Below are positions 42,320 to 53,250 of a DNA stretch of 64,000 nucleotides, one piece after another. The translations under genes and the position numbers were made by a program. The notes under the pieces are model-generated. The model made no database searches. It was not told the DNA's origin and saw only the letters and a program-made list of their open reading frames with translations. The stretch's first letter is position 1. Each line of letters opens with the position of its first letter. Source of the stretch: Salinarimonas ramus (GTDB lineage: Bacteria > Pseudomonadota > Alphaproteobacteria > Rhizobiales > Beijerinckiaceae); NCBI RefSeq assembly GCF_014645695.1, contig NZ_BMMF01000009.1, forward strand, positions 124,001 to 188,000, written 5' to 3'.

Positions 42320-43411
42320 TCAGATGTCGAAATAGGCCTCGCGCGCCGCGATGAAGCGGGCGTCGTTCTGCTCGGTGCGGGTGCGCACGATGCGCAGCGC
42401 CTCGACGTAGCTCTGGGTGACGCGCTGCGTCAGCGGGTCGGAGGAATCGAGCAGCTCCTGCATGATCTCCTTCGCCGCCTCGGCGCCCGCCTGGAGGATC
42501 TCCTCCGGGAAGTAGCGCACCGTCACGCCGTGCTCGTTGACGAGCGTCTGCAGCGCGCGGGGGTCGTTGGCGTAGAAGTCGGAGGCGACCTGGTCGTACT
42601 CCGCCTGGCTGCAATCGCGCACGATCGCCTGCAGGTCGGAGGGAAGCTCCTGGTACTTCGCCTTGTCGACGACGAGCTCGGTCGCCAGGCCCGGCTCGTT
42701 GAAGGAGGGGAAGTAGTAGTTCTTGCAGATCTGGTAGAAGCCCAGCGCCAGGTCGTTGTAGGGACCCACGAACTCGGCCGCGTCCAGCGTGCCCGCCTGG
42801 AGCGCCGGGAAGATCTCGCCGCCGGCCATGTTGGTGACGGTGGCGCCGAGCGCCTCCCACACGCGCCCGCCGAGGCCCGGCGTGCGGAAGCGCAGGCCCT
42901 GCAGGTCGGAGAGGCCCGTGATCTCGTTGCGGAACCAGCCGCCGGCCTGGGTGCCGGTGTCGCCCGAGAGGAAGCCCTGGACGCCGAACTGGTCGTAGAT
43001 CTCGTCCCACAGCTCCTGGCCGCCCATGTAGCGAATCCAGGCGGCGAGCTCGCGCGAGGTCATGCCGTAGGGAACGCCCGTGAAGAAGGACAGGCCCTGG
43101 CTCTTGTTCTGCCAGTAATAGGCCGCGCCGTGGCTCATCTCGGCGGTGCCGTCGATGACGGCGTCGAGCGCCTGCAGCGGCGGCACGAGCTCGCCGGCGG
43201 CGAAGACCTGCACCGTCAGCCGGCCGCCGGAGGCGGCGGTGATGCGGTCCGCCAGGCGCTGCGCGCCGACGCCGAGGCCCGGGAAATTCTTCGGCCAGGT
43301 CGTGACCATGCGCCAGGTGACGTTGCCCTGCGCGATCGCCGGGGCCGCGAGGCCCGACGCGGCGGCGACGCCGCCGACCGCGGCACCCTTCAGGAATTGA
43401 CGACGTTCCAT
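42320..43411 (-). CDS. TRAP transporter substrate-binding protein (DctP family, TakP-like), Tat-exported
   Basis: The 363-residue receptor begins with a twin-arginine signal (MERRQFLKGAAVGG, cleavage near AIAQG). The mature part carries the DctP hallmarks WFRNEI, GGEIFPALQAGTLDAAEFVG and FYQICKNYYFP. The overall resemblance is to TakP of Rhodobacter, which binds 2-oxo acids as a dimer with a cation. No DctQ or DctM permease gene lies next to it, so it must partner with a permease encoded elsewhere. The ATG at 43411 is the first codon of a standard Tat signal. Confidence 0.92.
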   Translation of the reverse strand: MERRQFLKGAAVGGVAAASGLAAPAIAQGNVTWRMVTTWPKNFPGLGVGAQRLADRITAASGGRLTVQVFAAGELVPPLQALDAVIDGTAEMSHGAAYYWQNKSQGLSFFTGVPYGMTSRELAAWIRYMGGQELWDEIYDQFGVQGFLSGDTGTQAGGWFRNEITGLSDLQGLRFRTPGLGGRVWEALGATVTNMAGGEIFPALQAGTLDAAEFVGPYNDLALGFYQICKNYYFPSFNEPGLATELVVDKAKYQELPSDLQAIVRDCSQAEYDQVASDFYANDPRALQTLVNEHGVTVRYFPEEILQAGAEAAKEIMQELLDSSDPLTQRVTQSYVEALRIVRTRTEQNDARFIAAREAYFDI

Positions 43412-43714
43412 GCGTGAACCCTCCATCGTATTATGGGCGTTGCGGATCCGCTCCCCCGAGTGTGGAGGATTCGCGGCTCGCGGGCGTGATCTGGCGTTTC
43501 GCGCCCCGCGCGGACCCGACGCGGCGCGCACCTTAGCAACACCGATACGAAAAACAACAGAGCGCAACCGGTTGGTATCGCGCCTCGGGGGAAGCGAGCT
43601 CGATGCCGCGCTCTGCATCGACGTCGATGAGGCGCGCCGACCCGATACCGCCCCACGGGGCGGTCGGCGAGCGGAGCGAGACGGGTGGCGGCGAGGCAGC
43701 TGCAGGCGCAGCCC
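43412..43714. other. Non-coding gap of about 300 bases
   Basis: I see no gene here. The right part holds a tight dyad ACCGCCCC/GGGGCGGT at 43647-43664 and a GC-rich repeat-like tract up to about 43695. The left part has an AT-rich tract (CGAAAAACAACAG near 43550) that could belong to the promoter of the TRAP receptor gene, but no clean -35/-10 pair was found. Confidence 0.5.
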
Positions 43715-44803
43715 TCAAGGCGACGCGTCCCGTCGCCCCGCTTCGTTCGCCTCGCCGCGGCGGCGAGCGAAGAGGACGGGCAGGGTGAAGCCGATGCCGA
43801 GGAAGCGCACCAGGTGGTGCACGCCGACATAGAGCGGATCGAGCCCCATCACGAGGGCGAGCACGATCATCGCCTCGAGCCCGCCCGGCGCGAAGGCGAC
43901 GAGGGCCTCCGCCAGCGGCGCGCCCGCGAGCGCCACGGCCAGCGCGGCGAAGAGGGCGGCCACCGCCATGCTCACCACGAAGGCGACGAGCGCCGGCGGG
44001 ATCAGCCGGCGGATGGCAGCGAGGTCGAGCGTGTTGAAGCGCTGGGCGATGTAGATGCCGATGAGCACGAAGCCGAGCGTCGCCACGGGATCGGGCAATT
44101 GGCCGGCCACGGCGCCGGTGACGTGGCCGAGCCCGCTCGCCACCGTCGAGCCCAGCAGCAGCGGCGCCGCGAGGCCGATGCGCTCGAAGCCGAGGCCCAC
44201 CACGAGCCCGCCGGCGAGGATGATCGCCAGCGCGACCGCGTCCGCCGGCGGCGCGCCCATCCCGATCGGTGCCGCGTGCGCCCCGCCGCCGGCGGCGACG
44301 AGGAAGGGAAGAACGAGGATGAGGAAGAGCAGGCGCGTCGACTGCACGATGCCGATGCCCGGCACGTTCGCCCCGCGCTCGGCGGCGATCGCCATCACCG
44401 AGGTGAGCGCGCCGGGCACGGTCGCGAGCACGGCGTCGATGCGCGTCCAGCCGAAGGCGCGCATCAGCACGAGGGAGGACGCGCCCGTCGCCGCGACGAC
44501 GGCGAGCGCGAGGAAGAGCAGGCTCAGCGGATACCGCCCGATGGCGGCGAGCGTGTCGGGGGTCATGCCCGCGCCCATCACGGCGCCGGAGACGAGCATC
44601 GCCGTCTCGACGAGGGGGCGCGGCATGATGACGGCGAGCCCCAGCCGACCCAGCAGCACGACGCCGACGACGGCGCCCGACAGCCATCCCGCGGGAATGC
44701 CGGCCTGCGTGAAGAGCCAGCCGACGCCCCAGGCCACGGCGATCTGGACGATCTGCGCCAGCGGAGAGGCGCGATAGGTCTCGAGACGGGGCGTCGATCT
44801 CAC
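43715..44803 (-). CDS. AbrB family (PF05145-type) integral membrane protein
   Basis: A protein of about 362 residues with two copies of a five-helix unit ([19 protein letters not shown] and [19 protein letters not shown]), as in the membrane proteins named AbrB, often annotated as ammonia-monooxygenase-related regulators. Conserved loops [17 protein letters not shown] and [17 protein letters not shown] mark the two halves. The function of the family is unknown; transport is likely. The start is uncertain: a GTG at 44803 gives a family-like length, while a TTG at 44845 adds 14 basic residues. Confidence 0.85.
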   Translation of the reverse strand: MRSTPRLETYRASPLAQIVQIAVAWGVGWLFTQAGIPAGWLSGAVVGVVLLGRLGLAVIMPRPLVETAMLVSGAVMGAGMTPDTLAAIGRYPLSLLFLALAVVAATGASSLVLMRAFGWTRIDAVLATVPGALTSVMAIAAERGANVPGIGIVQSTRLLFLILVLPFLVAAGGGAHAAPIGMGAPPADAVALAIILAGGLVVGLGFERIGLAAPLLLGSTVASGLGHVTGAVAGQLPDPVATLGFVLIGIYIAQRFNTLDLAAIRRLIPPALVAFVVSMAVAALFAALAVALAGAPLAEALVAFAPGGLEAMIVLALVMGLDPLYVGVHHLVRFLGIGFTLPVLFARRRGEANEAGRRDASP

Positions 44804-45015
44804 GTCGCGCGCGCGACCTTTCTCGCGCGCCTTGCGATCGATCAATGTCCGGGGCGCGCGACCCTGCCATTGTCCTTCGCGACGGGGCGCTGTTCCTGGC
44901 GGTCGCCGTCACGGGCGCCCGGTGCAATCTCGGGGGAGTTGTGCCGGGCGTCTGTTCTTCTCGCCCCATCTGTCGCAGGAGATCGCCGCGCGCGGAAGAC
45001 CCGCGCGCGCGGATC

Positions 45016-45040
45016 GGCCCTGCGCAGGACGCGCAGGGCC
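45016..45040 (-). terminator. Hairpin after the DUF892 gene
   Basis: GGCCCTGCGC and GCGCAGGGCC pair perfectly over 10 bp with a 5-base loop, 28 bases beyond the DUF892 stop on the minus strand. No T-run follows. Confidence 0.45.
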
Positions 45041-45068
45041 GCTGCCTTCGCGGCCGAAAGCCGGTGCC

Positions 45069-45575
45069 TCAGCGGCTCGCGTCCGCTCCCGAGAGGGTCA
45101 GCTCGAGATAGGTCGCGGTGACGGGCTCGATCTGCGCGGCGACGCGCTCGGCCATCGCCTCCTCCTCCGCCAGCGACTGCTCCAGCGCCGGCACGTTCCG
45201 CGCGTCGCCGGCGCGCTTCGCGATGGCGATGAGCGAGCGATAGGCGGCGATCTCGTAGTTCTCCAGCGCGTGGTCGGCATAGACGTTCTTGAGGATCTCG
45301 TCCTTCGCCGGTGCGTGGAAGATCGCGGCGAGATTGCCGGCGAGGCCGAGCGCGCCCTCCTTCACGGAGGAGGGCGAGGCGCCCTGGCCGTCGAGCGCGG
45401 TCTCCAGGCGGTCGCGCTGCAGCTTCGTCTCCTCGATGTGCTGCTCGAGGATCGCCTTCATCTGCGGATAGCGCTCCAGCCGCTCGACCTGGCGCTCCAT
45501 GGCCTGGAGCGCCTCGAGCTCGAGGGAATGGGTGTTCTTGAGAGCCGTCACGTAGGTGGACTGCAGGTCGGTCAT
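45069..45575 (-). CDS. DUF892 ferritin-like protein (YciE/YciF type)
   Basis: A 168-residue all-helical protein with the ferritin-like pattern of the DUF892 family: [35 protein letters not shown] and [20 protein letters not shown]. The repeated Glu and His positions suggest a di-metal site in a four-helix bundle. Family members are linked with osmotic or general stress, but the reaction is not known. Two spacers with hairpins separate it from its neighbours. Confidence 0.88.
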   Translation of the reverse strand: MTDLQSTYVTALKNTHSLELEALQAMERQVERLERYPQMKAILEQHIEETKLQRDRLETALDGQGASPSSVKEGALGLAGNLAAIFHAPAKDEILKNVYADHALENYEIAAYRSLIAIAKRAGDARNVPALEQSLAEEEAMAERVAAQIEPVTATYLELTLSGADASR

Positions 45576-45682
45576 CGGATCGCTCCTTTCGAGCCGGTCT
45601 CGTCGGAGCTGCCGAAACGACGGGTGGCGCGCCGGGTTCCGGGCACGCGAGGCGGCCCGACGTCCCGGCGGCCGTCTTCGTG

Positions 45683-45711
45683 CTGGCGTTTCGCGCGAAA
45701 TGCTCTATGGT
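45683..45711 (+). promoter_or_regulatory. Possible promoter of rpsO
   Basis: A -10 box TATGGT, identical to that before yicC, has the weak -35 CTGGCG 17 bases upstream. The rpsO leader would then be about 150 bases long. Confidence 0.33.
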
Positions 45712-45869
45712 CCGCCCCGTTCGCCGCGCGCTCGCGGCGGATCGCTCGCGCGCGACCCCGCTGGACGACATCCCGGCCGGGCCGACGACGAGCGCAGGAG
45801 CCGCGGGCGACGAGCCCGCCTCGGGCAGCGCGCCGGCTCACCACATCAAGACCAAGAAGGACCGAGACG

Positions 45870-46139
45870 ATGTCGATCACCGCAGAGCGCAAGTCCGCGC
45901 TCATCAAGGACTATGCGCAGAAGGACGGCGACACGGGTTCGCCGGAGGTGCAGGTCGCGATCCTCACGGAGCGCATCACCAACCTCACGGAGCACTTCAA
46001 GAGCCACGCGAAGGACAACCATTCCCGCCGCGGCCTCCTGAAGATGGTCTCCCAGCGCCGTTCGCTGCTGGACTACCTCAAGCGCAACGACGAGGGCCGC
46101 TACCGGTCGCTCATCGAGCGCCTCGGCATCCGCCGCTGA
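45870..46139 (+). CDS. rpsO: 30S ribosomal protein S15
   Basis: The 89-residue S15 binds the central domain of 16S rRNA early in 30S assembly. It is of exact family length, with [16 protein letters not shown], the 16S-contacting [20 protein letters not shown] and the terminal [14 protein letters not shown] lies about 10 bases before the ATG. pnp follows, the conserved order. Confidence 0.98.
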   Translation: MSITAERKSALIKDYAQKDGDTGSPEVQVAILTERITNLTEHFKSHAKDNHSRRGLLKMVSQRRSLLDYLKRNDEGRYRSLIERLGIRR

Positions 46140-46245
46140 GACCTGGCCGGGCGCGCGACCCTCGGGCGCCCGGCTCCTTTCCGCCCCGCCGATCCCGGAT
46201 CGGACGAGGGGCGTCATCGCCCGGTCGATGACCATGGACAGGATC

Positions 46246-46284
46246 GCCCGGGGCTCCCTCCGCGAGGAGGGGCGAGCCCCGGGC
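46246..46284 (+). promoter_or_regulatory. GNRA-capped hairpin between rpsO and pnp
   Basis: An 11-bp stem (GCCCGGGGCTC / GAGCCCCGGGC) is continued by an inner CCTCC/GGAGG stem capped with the tetraloop GCGA; three unpaired bases (GGC) bulge on the 3' side. It lies about 65 bases before pnp. In E. coli an RNase III-cut hairpin in the pnp leader mediates autoregulation, and this could be its counterpart. Confidence 0.6.
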
Positions 46285-46348
46285 CGTCTTGCCCATGGCG
46301 TCGTGTCGGACGCAAACGACCGCACGCAGGCAAGAGAGATACACAGAC

Positions 46349-48574
<2,226 letters not shown>

Positions 48575-48582
48575 TCCCGGAG

Positions 48583-48657
48583 GGGGCGGCGGCTGGCCGC
48601 CCCGTTTCCGGTTCGGTTACCATCGAGAGCGCGGTCCGCGAGGGCCGCGCTCTCTTT
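48583..48657 (+). terminator. Double-hairpin terminator after pnp
   Basis: The first hairpin pairs GGGGCGGC with GCCGCCCC (48583-48603). The second is a 12-bp stem GAGAGCGCGGTC / GGCCGCGCTCTC with a 6-base loop (48625-48654), followed by TTTGCTTTC. The second has the form of a rho-independent terminator. Confidence 0.75.
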
Positions 48658-48720
48658 GCTTTCGGCGCCCGGGGAAGCTCCTTACGCGGCGGGCCGGCGC
48701 GCTGATCGAGGTGACGTGCG

Positions 48721-49050
48721 ATGACGAAGAGACCTGAGACCACCTATCGCAGCGATGCTCTCGCGGCGATCCACGAGACGGCGTCGGATCTCCACGACGC
48801 GGGCGTGATGGCCAAGCGGACGATGCGGCGCTTCGACGAGATGTGCCTCACCCCGGTGAAGCCGCTCGGCGCCGAGGAGATCCGTGCGCTGCGCGAGCGC
48901 GAATGCGTGAGCCAAGCCGTGTTCGCCCGCCACCTCAACGTCACGACGGGTCTCGTCAGCCAGTGGGAGCGGGGCGAGAAGACGCCGGTCGGTCCCTCGC
49001 TGAAGCTGCTGACGCTGGTGCGCGCCCGCGGGCTCGACGCGATCGCCTGA
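48721..49050 (+). CDS. HTH-type transcriptional regulator (HigA/NadS-like), no toxin partner
   Basis: A 109-residue DNA-binding protein with a C-terminal Xre/Cro-type helix-turn-helix (IRALRERECVSQAVFARHLN followed by VTTGLVSQWERGEKTPVG). The layout is that of antitoxin-like regulators downstream of HigB/RelE toxins. The 146 bases upstream hold only the pnp terminator, so no toxin gene is present. It may be a solitary regulator or the remnant of a toxin-antitoxin pair. GAGGTG precedes the ATG. Confidence 0.85.
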   Translation: MTKRPETTYRSDALAAIHETASDLHDAGVMAKRTMRRFDEMCLTPVKPLGAEEIRALRERECVSQAVFARHLNVTTGLVSQWERGEKTPVGPSLKLLTLVRARGLDAIA

Positions 49051-49095
49051 TCACCCTCGCTCCACTCCCTCCGCCTCCGCCGAATGGCGTCCCCG

Positions 49096-49110
49096 CGACA
49101 TCCGATGTCG
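49096..49110. promoter_or_regulatory. Palindromic operator candidate
   Basis: CGACATC-C-GATGTCG is a perfect 15-base dyad in the gap between the HTH regulator gene and the flavoenzyme gene. It could be a binding site for that regulator, but only its symmetry and position support this. Confidence 0.33.
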
Positions 49111-49198
49111 CCCCCGCGCAAGCGTCGCCCCGCTCGTGTCGCGAGCATGGACGCGATCCGGGCGGGTGCCCGGCGGGTCGGGCGAGCGGAGGCGAGCC

Positions 49199-51709
49199 AT
49201 GAGGGAACGAGCGCGTGTGGTCGTGATCGGCGGCGGGGTCGTGGGGGCGGGGACGCTCTACCACCTGGCGAAGAAAGGCTGGTCCGACGTCGTGCTGATC
49301 GAGCGCAAGGAGCTCACCTCCGGCTCGACCTGGCACGCGGCGGGCCTCCTGCCTTTGTTCAACATGAGCTATTCCGTCGGCCAGCTGCACAAGTATTCGG
49401 TCGCGCTCTACGCGACGCTGCAGGAGGAGACGGGGCAGGACGTCGGCTTCCGCCGCGTGTCCAACATCCGCGTCGCCCGCTCGAAGGATCGCTGGGACGA
49501 GTTCATGGCCTACAAGGGCGTCGCCGACACGATCGGCGTGCGCTGCGACGTGCTGACGCCCGAGGAGGTGAAGGCGCTCTGGCCGCTCTGCGAGACCGAG
49601 AACCTCATCGGCGCCATCCGCCATCCCGACGACGGCTACATCCAGCCCGCGGACCTGACCCAGGCCTTCGCCATCGGCGCGCGTGCCCGCGGCGCGGAGA
49701 TCCACCGCTACACGACCGTCACCGGCATCGTGCGCACCGCCGACGGCCTGTGGCGGGTCGAGACGGACAAGGGCGCCATCACCTGCGAGCACGTGGTCTG
49801 CGCCACCGGCAACTTCGCCCGGCGCACCGGCGCGATGGTGGGGCTCGACATCCCCGTCATCCCCGTCGAGCACCAGTACATCGTCACCGAGCCGCACCCG
49901 GCCATCAAGGCGCGCCAGAGCGCGGGCATGCCCGAGATGGGCGTGCTGCGCGACGCGGATTCCGGCTGGTACATGCGCGAGGAGGCGGGCGGGCTCATCC
50001 TCGGCCCCTACGAGAAGCACGCGCCGTGCTGCTACGTCGACGGGCCGGATGCGAACAGCGAGTACGAGCTCTTCCAGGAGGATCTGGAGCGGCTCGCGCC
50101 CCACATCGAGACGGCGATGGAGCTCGTGCCGATCTTCGGCGAGGTCGGCGTCAAGAAGGTCTACAACGGCGCCATCGCCTACACGCCCGACGGCTCGCCC
50201 ATCGTCGGGCCGGCCTGGGACCTGCCGAACTTCTGGCTCAACGAGGGCCATTCCTTCGGCGTCACCGCCGCCGGCGGCGCGGGCTGGCAGCTGGCGAACT
50301 GGATCGTCGACGGCGAGCCGACCATCGACATGGGCGGCGTCGATCCCCGCCGCTTCGGCCCGCACGCGACCCGCGGCTACCTCGTGGCCAAGAACGAGGA
50401 AGCCTACGAGAACGTCTTCACCGTCCACTACCCGGACGAGGAGCGCGCCGCCGCCCGTCCGCTGCGCCGCTCGCCGGTCTACGACCGCCTGAAGGCCATG
50501 GGCGCGGTGTTCGGCACCTCCTACGGCTGGGAGCGCGCGAACTGGTTCGCGCCGGACGGCTACGGGCTCGACGCGGCCGATCTGGATCAGGCGCCGACGC
50601 TGCTCAACGAGAACCACCCGCCGGTCGTCGAGGGCGAGCGCCCGAGGGAGCGCTGGTCGTTCCGCCGCTCGAACTATTTCGAGCACGTGGGTGCCGAGGT
50701 GCGGCGCGTGCACGAGGGCGTCGGCATCCAGGACCTGACGCCGTTCGCCAAGTACGAGGTCTCCGGCCCCGGCGCCGAGGCCTGGCTCGACGGGCTCCTC
50801 GCCAACGCGCTGCCCAAGACGGTCGGGCGCATCGGGCTGACCCACATGCTCGCCGCGAACGGGGGCGTGCGGGCCGAGTTCACGGTGTTCCGCGAGGGGC
50901 CGGAGCGCTTCTACCTCGTCGGCATGGGCTCGGCGGAGCGGCACGACCTCGACTACCTGCAGAAGGCCCGCCCGCGTGACGGCTCGGTGGATCTCGCGCG
51001 GCTGACGACGCAGATCGGCGTCCTGGGCGTCGCCGGCCCGCACGCCCGCGACGTGCTCCAGAGCGTCACCGACACCGACCTCTCCGGCGCGAGCTTCCCA
51101 TGGCTCACCGGCAAGACGATCGACGTCGGCTTCGCCAACGCGAAGGCGCTTCGCGTCAACTTCGTCGGCGAGCTCGGCTTCGAGCTGCACATTCCGGTCG
51201 AGATGACGGCCTACGTCTTCGATCTCCTGATGCAGGCCGGCGAACGCTACGGAATCGCGCCCTACGGCATGCGGGCGATGGAGTCCATGCGCCTGGAGAA
51301 GTCCTACCGCGTTCTGCCGCGCGAGCTCTCGATCGAGTACGCGGCGCTGGAATCCGGGCTCGAGCGCTTCGTCAAGCCGGGCAAGGGCGACTTCCTCGGG
51401 CGCGAGGCGCTCCTCGCCTGGCAGGAGCGGGGCTTCGCCAACCGCTTCGTCACGCTGGAGGTGCTCGACGTCACCGACGTCGACGCCCGCGGCAACGAGC
51501 CGATCCGCAAGGGCGGTCGCCTCGTCGGGCGCGTCACGTCGGGCGGCTACGGCTGGCGGGTCGGCAAGTCGATCGCGCTCGCCATGGTGTCGCCGGAGCT
51601 CGGCGAGATCGGCACGGAGCTCGACGTCGTGATCCTGGGCAAGCCGCACCGCGCCATGGTGATCGGCGAATCCCCCTTCGACCCCGACAACCAGCGCCTG
51701 CGCGGCTGA
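49199..51709 (+). CDS. FAD-dependent dimethylglycine/sarcosine dehydrogenase-like protein with GcvT domain
   Basis: This 836-residue enzyme has the plan of dimethylglycine dehydrogenase. An N-terminal DAO domain carries the FAD motif VVVIGGGVVGAGTLYHLAKK and H46 in SGSTWHAAGLLP, the histidine that binds FAD covalently in that enzyme. A C-terminal aminomethyltransferase (GcvT-like) domain (about 430-830, GIQDLTPFAKYEVSGPGA; RVNFVGELGFELHIPVE) normally carries tetrahydrofolate and captures the released one-carbon unit. The exact methylated amine is not predictable. Electrons from such enzymes go to ETF and then to ETF-QO, encoded at 24945. GGAGG lies 6 bases before the ATG. Confidence 0.9.
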   Translation: MRERARVVVIGGGVVGAGTLYHLAKKGWSDVVLIERKELTSGSTWHAAGLLPLFNMSYSVGQLHKYSVALYATLQEETGQDVGFRRVSNIRVARSKDRWDEFMAYKGVADTIGVRCDVLTPEEVKALWPLCETENLIGAIRHPDDGYIQPADLTQAFAIGARARGAEIHRYTTVTGIVRTADGLWRVETDKGAITCEHVVCATGNFARRTGAMVGLDIPVIPVEHQYIVTEPHPAIKARQSAGMPEMGVLRDADSGWYMREEAGGLILGPYEKHAPCCYVDGPDANSEYELFQEDLERLAPHIETAMELVPIFGEVGVKKVYNGAIAYTPDGSPIVGPAWDLPNFWLNEGHSFGVTAAGGAGWQLANWIVDGEPTIDMGGVDPRRFGPHATRGYLVAKNEEAYENVFTVHYPDEERAAARPLRRSPVYDRLKAMGAVFGTSYGWERANWFAPDGYGLDAADLDQAPTLLNENHPPVVEGERPRERWSFRRSNYFEHVGAEVRRVHEGVGIQDLTPFAKYEVSGPGAEAWLDGLLANALPKTVGRIGLTHMLAANGGVRAEFTVFREGPERFYLVGMGSAERHDLDYLQKARPRDGSVDLARLTTQIGVLGVAGPHARDVLQSVTDTDLSGASFPWLTGKTIDVGFANAKALRVNFVGELGFELHIPVEMTAYVFDLLMQAGERYGIAPYGMRAMESMRLEKSYRVLPRELSIEYAALESGLERFVKPGKGDFLGREALLAWQERGFANRFVTLEVLDVTDVDARGNEPIRKGGRLVGRVTSGGYGWRVGKSIALAMVSPELGEIGTELDVVILGKPHRAMVIGESPFDPDNQRLRG

Positions 51710-51741
51710 GAGCGCCGGGGAGCGAGCGCCGCGCGCGCCCT

Positions 51742-51932
51742 CCTTCCCTGTAGGGGAAGGTGTCGCCGGCGAAGCCGGTGACGGATGGGGCACGCCGCAA
51801 GGCGTGTTCCGCGAAGCGGAAGCGTCGGCTTCAGACCTCGCACGTCGGCTTCGGCTTCGCCGAACGCGCGTCCCGCGCGCCCCATCCGTCTCGTCGCCTT
51901 CGGCGCCGAGCCACCGTCCCCTACAGGGAAGG
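51742..51932. repeat. MITE-like palindromic intergenic element, copy C (191 bp)
   Basis: The ends match copy A (CCTTCCCTGTAGGGGAAGG on the left, CCCCTACAGGGAAGG on the right), with one mismatch in the right arm. The internal GACGGATGGGGC and GCGCCCCATCCGTC pair is also kept. Central hairpins differ from copy A. It lies between the converging ends of the flavoenzyme and DsbA-family genes. Confidence 0.87.
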
Positions 51933-51942
51933 AGATTTCGGC

Positions 51943-52587
51943 TCAGCGTTCGATGGCGCGCTCCACGATCGCCACCGCGTCCTCCGGCGAGACCGCGCCG
52001 GCCAGCACCTCGACGAGGCCGCCGCGCTCGTCCTTGAGGAAGAGCGCCGGATAGCTGACGATGCCGCGGGCGCGCTCGGCGTCGAACATGGCCATCGTCT
52101 CGGCGAAGGCTTCGGGCGCCGACCAGCGGTCGAGGAGGACGTCGGGATCGAGCCCGGCGGCGGTCGCGACGCGGGCGATCGTGCGCGCGTCGTCGGGCAC
52201 GCGGCCCTCGCCGTAGAAGGCCTCGCACAGGCCCGTGGCGACGTCGAGGGCGGCCTCCTCGCCGCCCATCTCGCGGGCGATGCGCACGGCGCGGCAGGCG
52301 GGCTCGGAGCGGGAGATCCAGCGGCCGGGCTCCAGCACGCGCTCGAAGAAGGCGGGGCCCGCCTTCACGCCGGTGCGGGCGCGCACCTCCTGGAGGCCGC
52401 GCATGAGATAGGGCGCGTCGAGCCCGATCATGCGCTCGCGCGCGCCGGTCACGAGCCCGCCCATGGCGACGCGGAAGAGAGCTTCGCCGGCAAAGCGCGC
52501 CCTCAGCCGGCGCAGCGTCGGCCCGAAACCGAAGCACCAGCCGCACAGCGGGTCGTAGGCGACGACGATGACGGGGGGCATCGACAT
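51943..52587 (-). CDS. DsbA family protein (FrnE-like thioredoxin fold)
   Basis: A 214-residue thioredoxin-fold protein with an N-terminal C15-G-W-C18 active site (YDPLCGWCFGFGPTLRRL), a helical insert and the cis-proline loop VSYPALFL. There is no signal peptide, so it works in the cytoplasm, unlike classical DsbA. Homologues include FrnE-type isomerases and 2-hydroxychromene-2-carboxylate-like proteins. The ATG follows GAGGAG by 5 bases; the frame stays open upstream. It is divergent from DUF2948-hisD. Confidence 0.87.
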   Translation of the reverse strand: MSMPPVIVVAYDPLCGWCFGFGPTLRRLRARFAGEALFRVAMGGLVTGARERMIGLDAPYLMRGLQEVRARTGVKAGPAFFERVLEPGRWISRSEPACRAVRIAREMGGEEAALDVATGLCEAFYGEGRVPDDARTIARVATAAGLDPDVLLDRWSAPEAFAETMAMFDAERARGIVSYPALFLKDERGGLVEVLAGAVSPEDAVAIVERAIER

Positions 52588-52694
52588 GAGGGCTCCTCGA
52601 TCGCGGGCAGCCTCCCGCAGATGGGTCGCGCCCGCGCCGGTGCAAGACCGGCATCGCACGCCCCCGCCATGCGCGCGCGGGCGAGGCGGGGCGG

Positions 52695-52723
52695 TTGCGC
52701 GGGCGGGCCCGCCTCTCTATCTG
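52695..52723 (+). promoter_or_regulatory. Probable promoter of DUF2948-hisD
   Basis: TTGCGC and TATCTG are spaced by exactly 17 bases; the same -10 box occurs before the ETF-QO gene. The expected start is about 50 bases before the DUF2948 ATG. Confidence 0.5.
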
Positions 52724-52779
52724 CAGGTAAGCTCCGACACCGTTCCGTTCAGGAACTCGTTCCACGAAGGTGTGAACCG

Positions 52780-53250
52780 ATGGACCTCCTCAAGCTGGTC
52801 GCGTTCGACGAGGAAGATCTCGCCGTGCTGTCGGCCCACCTCCAGGACGCCGCCGTGCGCGTGGAGGACGTCGCCTACCTGCCCAAGGAAGGCCGCTTCG
52901 CGCTGTGCGCCCGCCGCTTCGACTGGGAGAGCGATCTCGGCGAGGCCCCGCGCCGGCGCCTGACGGGCATCCATTTCGAGCGCGTGCAGAACGTGCGCTG
53001 CAAGAACATGGACCCGCGCCGCAAGGAGGAGGTGCTCAACCTCCTCGCCGTCACCTTCGAGCCCGGCGCCGCACCGGCCGGCTGCGTGACGCTGATCTTC
53101 TCGGAGGATCGCGCCATCCGCCTCGACGTCGAGTGCCTCGAGGCGCAGATGAAGGACATGGGTCCGGTCTGGGAGGTGGAGAGCCGCCCCGAGCACGCCG
53201 CTCCCGATCCGCTGGTGCTCGACGCCGTGTCGCGCGAGGGGCGGGGCTGA
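52780..53250 (+). CDS. DUF2948 family protein
   Basis: A 156-residue cytoplasmic protein (MDLLKLVAFDEEDLAVLSAH, then LTGIHFERVQNVRCKNM and LDVECLEAQMKDMGPVWEV). It belongs to DUF2948, a family almost confined to alphaproteobacteria and usually encoded just before hisD. Its function is unknown. Its TGA overlaps the hisD ATG by one base (TGATG), so the two are translated together. Confidence 0.9.
   Translation: MDLLKLVAFDEEDLAVLSAHLQDAAVRVEDVAYLPKEGRFALCARRFDWESDLGEAPRRRLTGIHFERVQNVRCKNMDPRRKEEVLNLLAVTFEPGAAPAGCVTLIFSEDRAIRLDVECLEAQMKDMGPVWEVESRPEHAAPDPLVLDAVSREGRG

Noticed and set aside
43601-43700. A gene in the GC-rich tract downstream of the AbrB-family gene
   Set aside because: The frames are repeat-derived (Arg, Pro and Gly-rich) and lack ribosome sites; treated as non-coding with a dyad.
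48575-48720. A HigB/RelE-type toxin gene upstream of the HTH regulator
   Set aside because: The gap is only 146 bases and is filled by two hairpins of the pnp terminator.
49051-49198. A glycine riboswitch before the dimethylglycine-dehydrogenase-like gene
   Set aside because: The short spacer lacks the paired aptamer folds; only a short dyad and C-rich tracts are visible.
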